Below are positions 43,505-54,580 of a stretch of 64,000 nt of DNA, one piece after another. The DNA comes from Saturnia japonica (taxonomy: Eukaryota > Arthropoda > Insecta > Lepidoptera > Saturniidae): contig CM065320.1 of the NCBI GenBank assembly GCA_033032175.1, positions 4,030,001-4,094,000 of the forward strand, given 5' to 3'. The position numbers were made by a program, and so were the translations under genes. Positions within the stretch are counted from its first letter, which is position 1; every line of letters begins with the position of its first letter. The notes beneath the pieces are model-generated. The model was not told the DNA's origin, searched no databases, and saw only the letters and a program-made list of their open reading frames with translations.

Positions 43505-44739
43505 TTAGGTCATTACATATGAAATTGGCGTTTGGTACGGGAGGAATATAAAGTCAATTTTTTTTTAAAATATATTTAATTAATCAAAGTATGCACCGTT
43601 GTTATCTATGCACTTTTACCATCTCATAGGTAGTTCATTGATCTCTTTACTAAAAAAAACATGGGGGCGAGAATCAATAAACTCTTTGAAGGCGGTTTGG
43701 ACTGCCGTATCGGAGTTGAATTTTTTCCTTGTAAGAATTTATCCAAATTCCGGAAAAAATGGTAATCTGTTGGAGCGAGGTCCGGCGAATACGGTAGATG
43801 TCGCAGACATTCCTATTGTAGCTCATCTAACTTAGTGGTTGTTTGTTGTGCAGTGTGTGGTCTTGCGTTGTCGTGAAACAGCAATGGCCTAGAGCGATTG
43901 ACCAATCTCGGTTGTTTAGCAGCTAGTTCTTCCTTCATGGTTTGCAGTTGCTGATAATAGATATCTACCGTAATCGTTTGGCCAGATTTTAAGAAGTCTT
44001 AGTAAGTCAATTGTCGTTTAGGGCAGGATTTAGCTGGGTCTCCAGGGTTCCGCTATTGCGACGAGCGCTTCCGATTATCGTACAGTATCAACTTTTCATC
44101 ACAAGTAATGATTCGATTTAAAATCCCTTCATTATTGTGTCGGTTGAGCAACTTAACACAGCAGTCGACGCGTGTTTGCAAGTTCGATTCACTCAATTCA
44201 TGAGGTACACATTTTTCATGTTTTTTTACTTTCCCGATTTGCTTCAAGTGGATTAATTCAGTTTTATCACTTACCCGAAGCCTGCAGCTATCTCTGAAGC
44301 GCTTTGTGATGGATCCGCTTCCACAATAGCCTTAAATTCTTCATTTTCCACTTTGGTCTCCGGCCATCCACGGGGTTGGTTCTGAAGGTCGAAATTTCCA
44401 GAACGAAAACGTTAAAACCAAAAACGTACCGTGATTTCTTTTGCGACACCAGCGCCGTACACATCATTAATCCTTCAAGCTGTTTCTGCAGCACTGGTGC
44501 CACGGTAGAACTCGTACTCGTAAATGTACCTATATTTCATGTTTTCCATTGTGCGGTAATAAGCGACGCCAAAGAAAAAAATAATGAGGAAAAAACAAAT
44601 GAATGACTGTTTTCAAAACTCAAATGTACCAGCTAAATAAATTTATAAATTTGAATTTTGAATTCTTAACCAAAGAGGAGATATTTCAGATCAAAGTGGT
44701 CAGTACGACAAAACGCTAATTTCATATGTAAGGACCTAA
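43505..44739 (-). mobile_element. Mariner, full length, 1235 bp
   Basis: The left end TTAGGTCATTACATATGAAA and right end TTTCATATGTAAGGACCTAA are inverted complements. TA flanks both (43503-43504, 44740-44741). Same family as 46884-48170 and the older mariner at 8232. Small deletions reduce it from about 1287 bp. Confidence 0.92.
43590..44560 (-). pseudogene. Mariner transposase, broken
   Basis: Minus-strand pieces: an N-terminal half with frameshifts (44288-44503 reads a shifted frame around QISTF...), then 44053-44247 with KQIGKVKK, CVPHELSESN and ITCDEKLILYDN (first D; the usual W after K is L). About 43780-43900 carries LLFHDNARPHTAQQTT (second D) and LPYSPDLAPTDYHFF (third D) with an in-frame stop between. 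Not functional. Confidence 0.85.
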
Positions 44740-44825
44740 TATTTAAATTCGTTATTGAGTCATGTGTCAGTAGTGTTACTTATTTTCTTGTTTATTTACA
44801 CACCACATACTACACCACACGCCAC

Positions 44826-45560
44826 AAAAATAATAAAAGTGAAGAGTCTGGTGATAATGTCACTATAACAGCTTTTTACTAAATGCTTATGAAAGTACTT
44901 ATACTTGAACATATTTATATCTTATTATATTAAGTGAGCAATTCTTGTATATATATATATATATATATGTAAATGGTTTCTTGGAAACGGCTCCAACGAT
45001 TTCAATGATTCTTTGTATTTAGATAATGTTCTACATTACAAGTTTACCTAGATAGGTGTCTTTCTTTTTTTTGTTTATAAGACACCGAGCACATCTCGGT
45101 CGCCCAGATATTGTACATAATACGTACATAAATGTATTTAGACTTAAAACAAACAAAACAATTGTTCCGAGTACTCTCCGAAACAGTTGGACCGATTTTA
45201 ACGAGACTTTCACTGGTAGATAGCTCATGTCATAAGAGTAGCAACTTACGCTACTATTATTTTAGAAAAATTTTTCGGGCTCCGCACAAGTAAAAAAATA
45301 CATCTAAAAAACGATTATTTAGGGGAGCTGAAGTGGTTTACGCTCAGTAATTACAAGAGATATATCAAATTAATGTAGTACAGAATTGTAAAGATCTTAA
45401 AAAGACCTACAAAAAGTAAATAAGAGTATATATCAGCTTCTAAGAATTTCCCACAATAAGTATTTTTGTTTTTAAAATAATAATCGGGAGCGGAGGTAGT
45501 GCGTGTGCCCGATCGATGCCATTCTGTAGTTCACGCGAACGCAGCCGCGGACACAGCTAG
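44826..45560 (+). mobile_element. Family A Helitron with an inserted repeat
   Basis: Family A blocks (ACAGCTTTTTACTAAATGC, CCGAAACAGTTGGACCGATT, GGGAGCGGAGG, GTTCACGCGAACGCAGCCGC) end in ACACAGCTAG at 45560 before T. The GAGCAATTCTTG-type repeat (44935-45110) lies inside. The start is diverged, so the 5' border is approximate. Confidence 0.65.
44935..45110 (+). repeat. GAGCAATTCTTG-type repeat, copy 2, with a (TA)n run
   Basis: Direct partner of 43225-43410. A short (TA)n run lies at about 44949-44969 where copy 1 has GTATATGTAA. Confidence 0.65.
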
Positions 45561-46737
45561 TTATATATAATTACGCAATGTATACAATACATTAAGCGTA
45601 ACTTATTGAGATTATACATAATAAGTAATTAATAGTACAAGTCTGCCGACATCTCTATCTTACGAATTTCCGCATTTCAAGTTACCTCCTTAACAAAGTC
45701 ATATTTCATGAATATAGTTTTGGTAGTTTGAACATTAAATATATTGAAACTTATGTTCGTATTTATAAGCAGTGATTAACTATACAATCATCATATATTC
45801 AATCGCTTTTATACTGTAAATTTGAATTTTCATATGATGTATAGCCAGTAGCGTTGGTACCTACATAATTCTATCTAAAGATCCCAAGACATTCCTATTT
45901 CGTAAAATACGTTCACAATTTGTTATTAAAAATGGCAACTTATTATACCACACTGCAGAAAATAGGGTAAAAATATTTCAGCGTAGTTACAGATTGCAGG
46001 TTTGCGTTATGAAAAGATATTTTCCCTCCCTTCATTAGTAAGTAACGGGTAGTCGCCAGCAGGCATGTTTGAAAAACACTACCCGTCGCAGGTACCTCAT
46101 TATACTTTTCAGACGTTTCACTAAAACTCTTCTGAATATGACCTTGTTTTAAAAAAAAAACTTTATGAGTTCTATGTATATATGCGAGTATTTATTTGTA
46201 ATTAGAAAGGAAAAGCAAACATTCTGAGCAAAGAGTGATCTACATTTAGATGAAAATAATAAAGAAATACATATGAAATTTAGATAGTAGATTAGTTCTG
46301 TGACGTGGTGGTATGTAAGAAAGATTGTCCGAAAATCAACAGCCAAAAATGTAAGAAAGGAATCAAAATTAGTTTGGGAGCTCTGGTTGTTTTAAAGTTA
46401 GAACTCTGAAATTTTGCGTTTAGATTCATTATAATGTTGAAAAGTTGGATGAGATAATAGATTAAAATTTAAATAATAATTACATACAGATTAGAGTGAC
46501 TAATACAAACTAGTTCTTTTAATAAATACACGTAAGTAGAAAGGTGTAAATATTGTTTAGTGAGTTTTTTACTTTAATAAATTTTATTGATCAATGGATT
46601 CTTATTTTTTTTTTTAATTTAATTTCTCTTACTTATAGGAATAAATGCAATTATTACTTAAATATGATATGTTGTTTTCTTTTCAGTTCGTTATATAATT
46701 ATCAAATTAGCGTTTTATATAGAAACAGTAAAACGAA
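45561..46737. other. AT-rich spacer, no gene seen
   Basis: One imperfect hairpin: ACGGGTAG near 46045 and CTACCCGT near 46079. No supported exon. Confidence 0.45.
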
Positions 46738-46872
46738 ACAAACAATTTTTAATAAAAAAGAAAATCAATTTCAATCATTTTGAAGAGTTCCCTAGTATAC
46801 TATCTTTGAAATAGAAGGTCCCAATACCAATTAAAAAAAATCGGAACTATCCTTGAGGTATCCCTGTAGATG
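46738..46872 (-). repeat. AACCGACTT-type MITE-like repeat, partial minus copy
   Basis: Shares TTTTGAAGAGTTCC, ATCTTTGAA and CCTTGAGGTATCC with the copies at 7726 and 59215. Truncated at the end next to the mariner at 46884. Confidence 0.5.
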
Positions 46873-47029
46873 TAGTACATATATTAGGCCCTTAAATATA
46901 AAATTAGCGTTTTAGGTATATGGAAAAAGTAAAACGAAAAAATATTAAGTATGAAATTATATATTTATCCAATCGAAGTATGTACCATTATTATCTATGC
47001 ACTTTCGCTATTTTATAGGTATTTTATTG

Positions 47030-47960
47030 ATTCCATTGCTGGAAAAATTGTGGAAGCGAGAATCATTAAATCTTTAAGGCAGTTTGGACAGTCACATCGG
47101 AATTGAATTTTTTCCTTGCAAGAAATTGTACAAATTACGAAAAAAATGGTAATCTGTTGGAGCAAGGTGCGGGAAGTATGGAGGGTGTTGGAGACATTCC
47201 AATCGTAATTCCTCTTATTTAGCGACCGTCTGTCGTGAAGTATGGGGTCTAGCGCTGTCTTGAAGCAGCAGTGGGCTAGAGAGATTTACAAGTCTCGGTT
47301 GTTTAACAGCTAGTTTTTCCGTCATGGTTTGCAATTTTTGACAATACAGATCTGCCGTTATCGTATGGGCAGATCTTCGGAAGCTGTAGGGTATGACACC
47401 AACACCGGTCCCTTCTTCGAAGTCAACTTTCGCTTCGGACAGTATTTTGGCCGGTTCTCCTACGTTCAACCACAGTGATGAGCATTTCCGATTGTCGTAA
47501 AGGATCTATTTTTCGTCACAAGTAACAATTCGATCCAAGATTTCCTCTTGTGACGGTTGAATAATGTAACGCAGCACTCAATGCGTATTTGTTGGTGTGC
47601 GTCAGTCTATCCATACGGTACCCATTTCTCGAGATTTTTCATTTTTCCAATTTGTTTCAAGTGAGTTAAAATTGTTTTATCACTCACACCGAAGCCTGCC
47701 GCTAACTCTGACCTGGCTTGCGATGGATCCATTTCCACGGTCACCTTTAATTCTTCATTATCAAATGGGGTCTCCGACTGTCGACGGGGTTTGTTTCGTA
47801 GGTGAAAAATTCGAAAACGAAAACGTTGAAGTCAAAAACGTACCGTGTTTTCTTTTACAGTAGCTTCTTCATACACATCATTAATCCTTCGAGCTGTCTC
47901 TGTAGCGTTGATGGCACGGTGGAACTCATATTCGTAAATAAGGCGATACTTTTAGTTTTC
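47030..47960 (-). pseudogene. Mariner transposase, degraded
   Basis: Minus-strand pieces include ADLYCQKLQTMTEKLAVKQP and LLLQDSARPHTSRQT (second D, the following N changed to S), and near 47500 the DEK-type first D region. Several frameshifts. The N-terminal half at 47640-47960 retains the VDxDELKV-like and KTILTHLKQIGK-like stretches in changing frames. Inactive. Confidence 0.82.
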
Positions 47961-48093
47961 CATTTTGTGAAAAGAGCGGTGTCAAAATAAATCATATGGT
48001 GCGAAAACAAATGAATCACTAAATTCGAAATACAAATAAATACACATGCCTAAATTTGAATTTGTAATTCCTAACCAAACGTCAGATATTTGT

Positions 48094-48096
<3 letters not shown>

Positions 48097-48154
<58 letters not shown>
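48097..48154. repeat. (AT)29 microsatellite within a mariner terminal repeat
   Basis: 58 bp of uninterrupted AT dinucleotides, bounded by CAC on the left and GTATGTAAGGACC on the right. The intact family terminus reads TTTCATATGTAAGGACC, so the tract apparently grew from the ATAT of CATATG. Confidence 0.95.
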
Positions 48155-48161
<7 letters not shown>

Positions 48162-48172
48162 AGGACCTAATA

Positions 48173-49279
48173 AATAGTAGGTATGTAAATTGAAAGTGAG
48201 TTACTTATGTATTGTAACTCTAAAAATATACTTTATGATAAATATATATTGTAAATAATCACAATACATCATGTATATGTATTTGCTTATTAAAATAGTG
48301 AATAGTGAATTATCTAATAGATTCTAGGAAGAGTAACATGAACATAACAAATGATGGTTTCCGCACCTCTCGATTGTTTACGATCAATCATTGTTTAGAC
48401 TACGTGCGTGTAATATCCGTACGCTTATTATTCAATCTCAATAATCTACTACATTCCCAATACGTTATATATGGATATGAAGTAACAGATTAAGGGCGGA
48501 TTGAACTAAATCCTTAAATCATATTTAAATTGATAAATGTTAAATCAGATTTAAGATTGACAGTTGCATACACTTTGACACGTTACTAAACTGTTTAAGT
48601 TCAAATTGAATTTAAATAACTGAACTGAACTCAATACAATATGAACAAAATTTTACTTACTAAACATTTTTACTTATTAAACACCGTAGTTCAATTAGAT
48701 TTTTATTTCACACATTCGTGCACTTTTAAACGGTGGAATAGTTAGAAACTGAGTACAGGAATTTTCTGTGTTAACAATAATTAGAATATTCACATTAAAT
48801 GCAATAAGCTACATGGGTTGATTATTTATTTCCGAAAGAAAGCTCGGCCTTCGCAATGGAATGAAATTTAATATTTCTAAGTTAGTTTATAATAGTCACA
48901 CATTAATTATTATCTTACACAAGTTTAATCAATTTTGTATTGTTTAGTATTTAAATTTTACATAAATAGAATGTCCTATAGTAATACAATTGTATGTCTT
49001 TTTTTGAGTGCCTTTTAGTAAGCACAGTACAATCTAAAAACAGTGGTGACCATCAAGAAATTAACAATCCATTACCACTCGCACCTGTCATGTTGGCCTA
49101 CGTAGTAGAAACTAGATATGCACCGGCTGATCGCGAAACGCGGTGCGCAAAAGCGAATCATTTTCACGGGCTTTTCATCTTTGCATTGTGAACGTGACCT
49201 AGTCAGGCTGTACAGCCCTATCACCCTGCAATACGCACTAAGTACGTATGTATAGATATTCTATAAATAATTTTATAAC
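48173..49279. other. AT-rich spacer
   Basis: No gene identified. 48994-49191 holds a 65-codon open frame after an acceptor-like CCTTTTAG, with a somewhat balanced composition (PLPLAPVMLAYVVETRYAPA). Unsupported otherwise. Confidence 0.4.
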
Positions 49280-49610
49280 TGACTAACCCGTCACACATTA
49301 TAGAATGTAAACAGTCTAACAGCTGTCATGATAGTTTAATAGATTGGTAATAGATGACACCTCTTGTATGTTAGTTGAATATATTTATATTAGGAATTTT
49401 AATCATAAAAAAACCCTTTGCGAAATAATTTAATAGAGATAGGAATGCAATTCAAGAGAATATTTTTTCATCATTTTGTATAATGGAAATATTAATTTTA
49501 AACTATTTGTATGTTTCGTAAATAGCGGGAAACATGAGCTTTAAAAAGATATTTGAATCATTGATTTTGATGAAGGATGAAGTTGCCAAGAAAAAACACC
49601 TTTACGAAAT
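49280..49610 (+). repeat. CTGACCCGT-type interspersed repeat, copy 1
   Basis: Shares, in the same order, CACACATTATAGAATGTAAA, ACAGCTGT-ATG, ATTAATTTTAAACTATTTGT, CATGAGCTTTAAAA and AACACCTTT-CGAAAT with 63255-63590. Non-coding. Confidence 0.6.
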
Positions 49611-51398
49611 ACTATAAATGATAATATGTAAGATATCATCTATTATTATTATTCGCTTGTTTTAAGTGTGCATCTGAGTATCTAGTAATATGTTCAGACC
49701 TTCAGAATGTGTAGGAAATTACGTTTCAACTACGCTTGCATTTCTTTTGTTTGTACGTACGTACTATACTTAAATTCATATGTGTACTATAAATTAAATT
49801 GACGTTTGCGTTATTACCACAGAAAAAAAAGAAATAAAATTAAAATTACTGCTTCTTTATTGTTTCATACCTCTATTAGATAATAAACTAATATAAATGT
49901 ACTGTTTAGTATGTTTTTAATCTCGTCGTGTTACGAGGTTCGTGTTGTTTTTGGCAAGAACTGCATGTAGTAAATACGTTCGAGTATCTGTATTCTATAC
50001 GCTTACACTCTGTGGGGAATATACATAGAACAATAGAGAGAAATTGCATTAAATGATAGAGATCAGCTTCGAAGTACACCGAAGCGCTTATTCACGTATT
50101 ATGAAATAAACATGAATACTATCATGTAATAACAATGATGTTAAGAGATAGGTACTATTATATACTTTTAACATGTAAAACTTAACATGAAAAAAAATTA
50201 TTACTCCTTGCTTTATAATAAATTGAATGTTTTTTTGTACATTTTATTCTTATGCTGTTATCTATTTTGTAATGATATAGGCATAATTTTGTTATTGGGA
50301 GTGCGAAATACAACATAATATTATATAATCTATGGTTATAGGTATATGATATTTCTCGAAACCCGTAAAACAAATCATGCAGGTAATTATTATTTATAAT
50401 TGATTGATCAATCTTTTTTACATCATTTTGTACAAAAACGAACTACACCAAAAGGCCTTTTCATCCAGACGACTAATTAATTATTTTTTATTTTCTTTTC
50501 TATTCTTTTAAGGTCTTGTGAATTAGTAGGTATTATTCTATTAAATTATTCATATTTTAATTGTAACCCTGTTTGTAAGTTTATTTTTAATGAAGAATCG
50601 ATATTGTAAAAATATTTGATGTTAAATATCTAATGCGGCGGGTTAGACCGGCTGCAGTTGGCGTGGCGACGCTTGAGCTCCAACGTTGGCGATGTGGAGC
50701 AGAGTTCGTTTTTTTTTAAATAGATAGAATGGATCATTTCTAAGTTTCATGTTAAAACATGCATAGATTAAAAGCGGTTGGTAGGGATCGCGACCATCAT
50801 ACACATAGTAATAAAATAAACATCTTCACTTCTTTTGGATTGCCGTGTTTCGGGATCACCCGGTGTTTTTTTTTTGATTATTCACTAAGATGTTTCACAT
50901 CTGCTGGGCGTCCCGTGACGGCCAATTTTTTTATATTCCTTGGGTAATTAACATAATACGTCGTACTTATAATGAAAACCTAATCTTGGCTAATCTAAAT
51001 ACGAGCCTCATATTTCTAAAGCGAGATAATTTGTTTTGTTAGGTAATTAAAAAAAACATAAAACAAAAATTTTCCTAAATGTTTTGACGGAATTACTATA
51101 ACATTAACTTTTTATTTTTCTTTAAATTCTTATTGTAAATGTGTTTAAAATGTTGATAATAATATAGAGGAAAGTTTTCCACTCTCGTTCGTTAGTGAAA
51201 TTTCTATGTGTTTGTCTTATGGGTACTTTCGCTAACATTTGTCTGAAAGTCGATACAGTGAAGTAACACGCTGACGTCAATGTTGCTTTATGATTCAATC
51301 TGCCGTTAGCTGAGCTCTCTCCCAGCTGAGTGCAGCCCGCTCTAAAAATATCTTACAATTTCATTTACGCGATTTAGCACGGACATTGAGTATCCTTT
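49611..51398. other. AT-rich spacer, no gene seen
   Basis: A GC-richer patch (GCGGCGGGTTAGACCGGCTG) lies at about 50634-50700. No exon, RNA gene or terminal repeats recognised. Confidence 0.45.
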
Positions 51399-51399
51399 C

Positions 51400-51570
51400 C
51401 TACGTTAAAACGCGGTAGCGGCAATGTAGCTAGATTGTAAAATCCAAAAACACAGTCGTCGCTGTCATGCCAGCCTGCAAGCTTTTTAGCTAGAATTACA
51501 CTGGCTGATTCCGAAACGTGACAAACCAAAAGTAAGTCATTACGACGGGCTTGGCTCCCGGGTATTACTT
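51400..51570 (+). repeat. Dispersed repeat related to 23035-23180
   Basis: CCGAAACGTGACAAACCAAA and AGTAAGTCATTACGACG align with the counterpart block. Diverged; class unknown. Confidence 0.4.
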
Positions 51571-51698
51571 TTCTGTTTGAATTAATTACTAAGTCTATCG
51601 TCGACAGTAGGTAAATACAATCATTGTTGATACCGAGATTTTTCTCGTCGTGCCGTGCTGAAGCAAGGCGAATCACTGTAATAGGTTATTCATAATTT

Positions 51699-51936
51699 CC
51701 CTCCTTCGGGTGTTCGGTTCGAATCCCAGGTCGAGCAAAGTGTTATTGGGTTTTTCCTATGAAATTCTAAGTAGCAGCTCGGAGTTTGGTTTCGTGCCCG
51801 ATCAATGGCAATAGGCTCGCCCACTATTACATGGGACCTAAAAACATAGATACTCGGCGAACTATGGGTGTACATTAGTACACCTCTGCCTAACCCTTCG
51901 GGGAACACAGGCGTGATGGTATGTATGTATGTATGT
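51699..51936 (+). mobile_element. tRNA-derived SINE, 5'-truncated
   Basis: B box GGTTCGAATCC at 51716-51726. The body matches the copies at 56153 and 62151 (AGCAGCTCGGAGTTTGG, CAATAGGCTCGCCC, TTACATGGGACC, GGCGAACTATGGGTGTAC, CTGCCTAACCCTTCGGGG), and the tail is (TATG)n. The A-box half is missing or mutated. Confidence 0.85.
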
Positions 51937-52892
51937 AAAATGAAATGATCTCTACAAATCTCCATGCAGGCTTACTAAAGATTGTAGGAAAGTATAAACA
52001 TATTAAACTATAACATTTTAGCTAGCTGTAACTGAAAACAGTGACTTTCCTATTACTTACATTGACAGACACCAGACGGAGAACTTGGTGCAAAAAGATC
52101 ACTTATGTCTTTATTGAAAATATAAATACTGTAAAATGAAAGTTCTACTATAATCGAAAACTACTAGAATAATAAATATATGGGAGATATATTTTGAAAG
52201 GTGAATCGCGTATTTTAACCGGGTATCAATTATCGTAACTAGTCCGTGACAAGTTAAAAGAGAGTATTTGCCAGTCGGAGTATAGGAGACCCATTCCATT
52301 GAGAAATAAGCTTTGTACGTGTCGAAAATACTGAAACGGTATGTGCCATGTTCTTAGGAACTGAATACAGTTAAACCAAATAATATATATAATATACTCA
52401 TTGTAAACACAAACAAAAGAAATTGCCGCGTAATGTTGGTACTCAAGGCTGATATTTATTAATGCTTATAAAATTATTATATTTATTTACATTTATAAAT
52501 TTTAATTAATATATTTATAATTGAGTCCCTGAACCCTACCGAATATTAATGATTTGCGTAATGTTTTGTGTTACACAAAAAAAAAATCCAATGAAATTAA
52601 ATTCATCTTTAAATATATCTGATGATTTGCACAAATAAACATTCTACGCTTTCATTGATTCTTGGTTGAAAGAAGTTAATACGATTACATTAATAGCTGG
52701 TCCCGCCCCCCGGTTCTGCCCTAAGCCTGCAGTGTCACCTAACACTTTTCAGGATATCATATAAAACCTACTCCATAAAAAGTGTAAGGTAGGGGAAACC
52801 CCGTCCGGTACGAAGTTACTAAAAAAAAGTAAAATTTTGTTTAAAATTCAGTCCAATGCATAAAGGACACATCGATGTAAGTGTTATATTAT
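51937..52892. other. Spacer, no gene seen
   Basis: AT-rich, no recognisable features until the LTR element. Confidence 0.45.
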
Positions 52893-52897
52893 GCACC

Positions 52898-53018
52898 TGT
52901 TATGTATAAGATGTTTATATATGCGTGTCCGCACGCCCTATGTATATCGTTCGACGAATACAGTCAGTGTGCTACCAGCTACGTGTTGTTTCACTCGTCC
53001 CTGTCCGCATACGTAACA
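52898..53018 (+). repeat. Left LTR, 121 bp
   Basis: Begins TGTTATGTATAAG and ends CATACGTAACA, with short inverted ends TGTTA/TAACA. Unusually short for an LTR. By eye it is identical to the right LTR over its full length. Confidence 0.95.
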
Positions 53019-53031
53019 GTGGCGACGAGGA
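53019..53031 (+). other. Probable primer-binding site
   Basis: TGGCGACGAGG starts one base after the left LTR. TGG pairs with the CCA end of a tRNA. The tRNA species is not identified; the TGGCGAC start recalls arginine-type sites of some gypsy elements. Confidence 0.6.
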
Positions 53032-54422
53032 TGGGATCACGATTTTGGTTTCCCGGAATAGATAGTGCAATCGAAAATATGATAAGTTCTTGCGAGATCT
53101 GCATGAAATTACGAGCATCGCCCCCTCGCGCGTCTCCCGCGCCATGGGAACGCCCCCACCACGCATTCGATCGCATTCATATAGACTTCTTGGGCCCAAT
53201 TAACAATCGCACTTACTTGGTTATAGTAGATGCCTACTCTAAATGGGTAGAAGTTTATGATATGTCAAACTCGACCACCTCCACGGCCGTTATAGATAAG
53301 CTAATTGATTTTATATCGAGATTCGGCCTACCTAAGTCTATAGTAAGTGATAATGGTACAGCCTTTTGTTCTCAAAGCTTTGAACATTTTTGTAATTTAA
53401 ACGGAATATGTCATTTAACTTCTCCTGCTTACCACCCGGCAAGTAACGGGCAGGCAGAAAGCTTTGTAAAAATTATTAAAAAAGGAATCAAATCTTGTTT
53501 ACAATTAAATAATAAAAATCAAAAGTTAGGGCTGTTGAAATATATATTCGATTACAGGAACTCGGTTCATTCGGGCACTGGGTTCTCGCCCGCAGAGCTA
53601 GTTTTTGGGCATAAGTTAAGATGTCGGTTGGATCTGCTTACACCGTCATTCTCGTCACGCTCTCCACCTGCAACTAATGTATGTTACGATAACCAGTGTT
53701 CACAAAATAATGTTAAAAATTATAATAAAAAACTAAATCGTAAGTTAGAGAAAGGAGATATAGTCTTGTACAAGAAATTTATTAGTAACAATAAGTTTGA
53801 ATGGACAAAAGGAATAGTGGTTAAAAGAATTGGAAAGGTTTTGTATTTAATAAGAGACTATTTGCTTAACAAAGAAGTCAAAAAACATAAAAATCATTTA
53901 ATAAAGTACAAAGGAACTTTAAATAATAAAAACTACTGGGACGATGATACAGACAAGAGCGAAACATACTTACCTAATACTGCTTCGTGTTCATCGATGC
54001 CACCTATATCATCAGATCATCAGACTACACCATTAGCTCCGCCGGCGCAGTTACAGTCCGCTACACAGTTTCCTTCACCGCCACCACTGTCGCCGCCACT
54101 GTCGCACCCATTTTCACCGCCGCCATCGCCACCGCCATCACTTTTGGAGGCCTCGGCGTCATCGTCACTGCCACCACCACCGTCTCTGGCGGTTCCAATA
54201 GCAGTACCTCCACGAAAGGTTCTACCAGTTCAAGGTAGCACCGAGCAAAGGGACCCCGGAGAAGAGGGAAAAGAGGCTACGGAAACTACTCAAACAGTTG
54301 CTGAAACGCATGATACAGACGAATTCCATGAAGCACTGTCTGACGTCTCAGTAGAACCTCCCAGAGTTGCGGGCAGATCTTTACGAAAACGTAAAGAAGT
54401 AGATTACAGAAAATATTTTTGA
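53031..54422 (+). CDS. Gypsy/Ty3-type integrase, open frame with truncated N-terminal zinc domain
   Basis: 463 codons from the ATG at 53031, which lies just after the primer site. The frame is also open upstream through the LTR to 52881, but that is unlikely to be meaningful. The catalytic triad is visible: D52 (HIDFLG), D107 (VSDNGTAF) and E143 (SNGQAESF), a DD35E spacing. Only the CxxC half of the HHCC zinc domain remains (SSCEICMKL), because the deletion removed the two histidines. Downstream are a GPY/F-like segment (FEWTKGIVVKRIGKVLYLI) and a long tail rich in Pro and Ser (about residues 325-385), then an acidic region and a basic end (SLRKRKEVDYRKYF). No stop or frameshift. Normally it would be part of a Pol polyprotein. 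Confidence 0.9.
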   Translation: MGSRFWFPGIDSAIENMISSCEICMKLRASPPRASPAPWERPHHAFDRIHIDFLGPINNRTYLVIVDAYSKWVEVYDMSNSTTSTAVIDKLIDFISRFGLPKSIVSDNGTAFCSQSFEHFCNLNGICHLTSPAYHPASNGQAESFVKIIKKGIKSCLQLNNKNQKLGLLKYIFDYRNSVHSGTGFSPAELVFGHKLRCRLDLLTPSFSSRSPPATNVCYDNQCSQNNVKNYNKKLNRKLEKGDIVLYKKFISNNKFEWTKGIVVKRIGKVLYLIRDYLLNKEVKKHKNHLIKYKGTLNNKNYWDDDTDKSETYLPNTASCSSMPPISSDHQTTPLAPPAQLQSATQFPSPPPLSPPLSHPFSPPPSPPPSLLEASASSSLPPPPSLAVPIAVPPRKVLPVQGSTEQRDPGEEGKEATETTQTVAETHDTDEFHEALSDVSVEPPRVAGRSLRKRKEVDYRKYF

Positions 54423-54439
54423 TATTAAAAAACGCAGGG

Positions 54440-54454
54440 ACTAGGGGAGGGAAA
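54440..54454 (+). other. Polypurine tract
   Basis: GACTAGGGGAGGGAAA directly abuts the right LTR, the plus-strand priming site of LTR elements. Confidence 0.75.
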
Positions 54455-54575
54455 TGTTATGTATAAGATGTTTATATATGCGTGTCCGCACGCCCTATGT
54501 ATATCGTTCGACGAATACAGTCAGTGTGCTACCAGCTACGTGTTGTTTCACTCGTCCCTGTCCGCATACGTAACA
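54455..54575 (+). repeat. Right LTR, 121 bp
   Basis: Identical to the left LTR by eye comparison; followed by the GCACC duplication. Confidence 0.95.
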
Positions 54576-54580
54576 GCACC

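Larger units (their letters stand above)
46884..48170 (-). mobile_element. Mariner, full length, 1287 bp, with an expanded TIR
   Basis: The left end TTAGGCCCTTAAATATAAAA follows TA (46882-46883). The right end ATGTATGTAAGGACCTAA closes at 48170 before TA (48171-48172). Inside the right terminal repeat a (AT)29 tract replaces the expected sequence. Confidence 0.9.
52898..54575 (+). mobile_element. Internally deleted gypsy-type LTR element (LTR-integrase-LTR), very young
   Basis: 1678 bp bounded by identical 121-bp LTRs, with GCACC as a perfect 5-bp target duplication (52893-52897 and 54576-54580). A primer-binding-like TGGCGACGAGG follows the left LTR, and a purine tract (AGGGGAGGGAAA) precedes the right LTR. 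Gag, protease, reverse transcriptase and RNase H are absent. Only the integrase region remains. Mobilisation would need proteins from a complete relative. Confidence 0.95.

Noticed and set aside
48994..49191. 65-codon open frame after an acceptor-like CCTTTTAG
   Set aside because: Composition is suggestive, but there is no donor, no partner exon and no motif.
53987..54238. 83-codon frame overlapping the integrase tail
   Set aside because: Threonine/alanine-rich by-product of the CCACCGCC-type codons in another frame.
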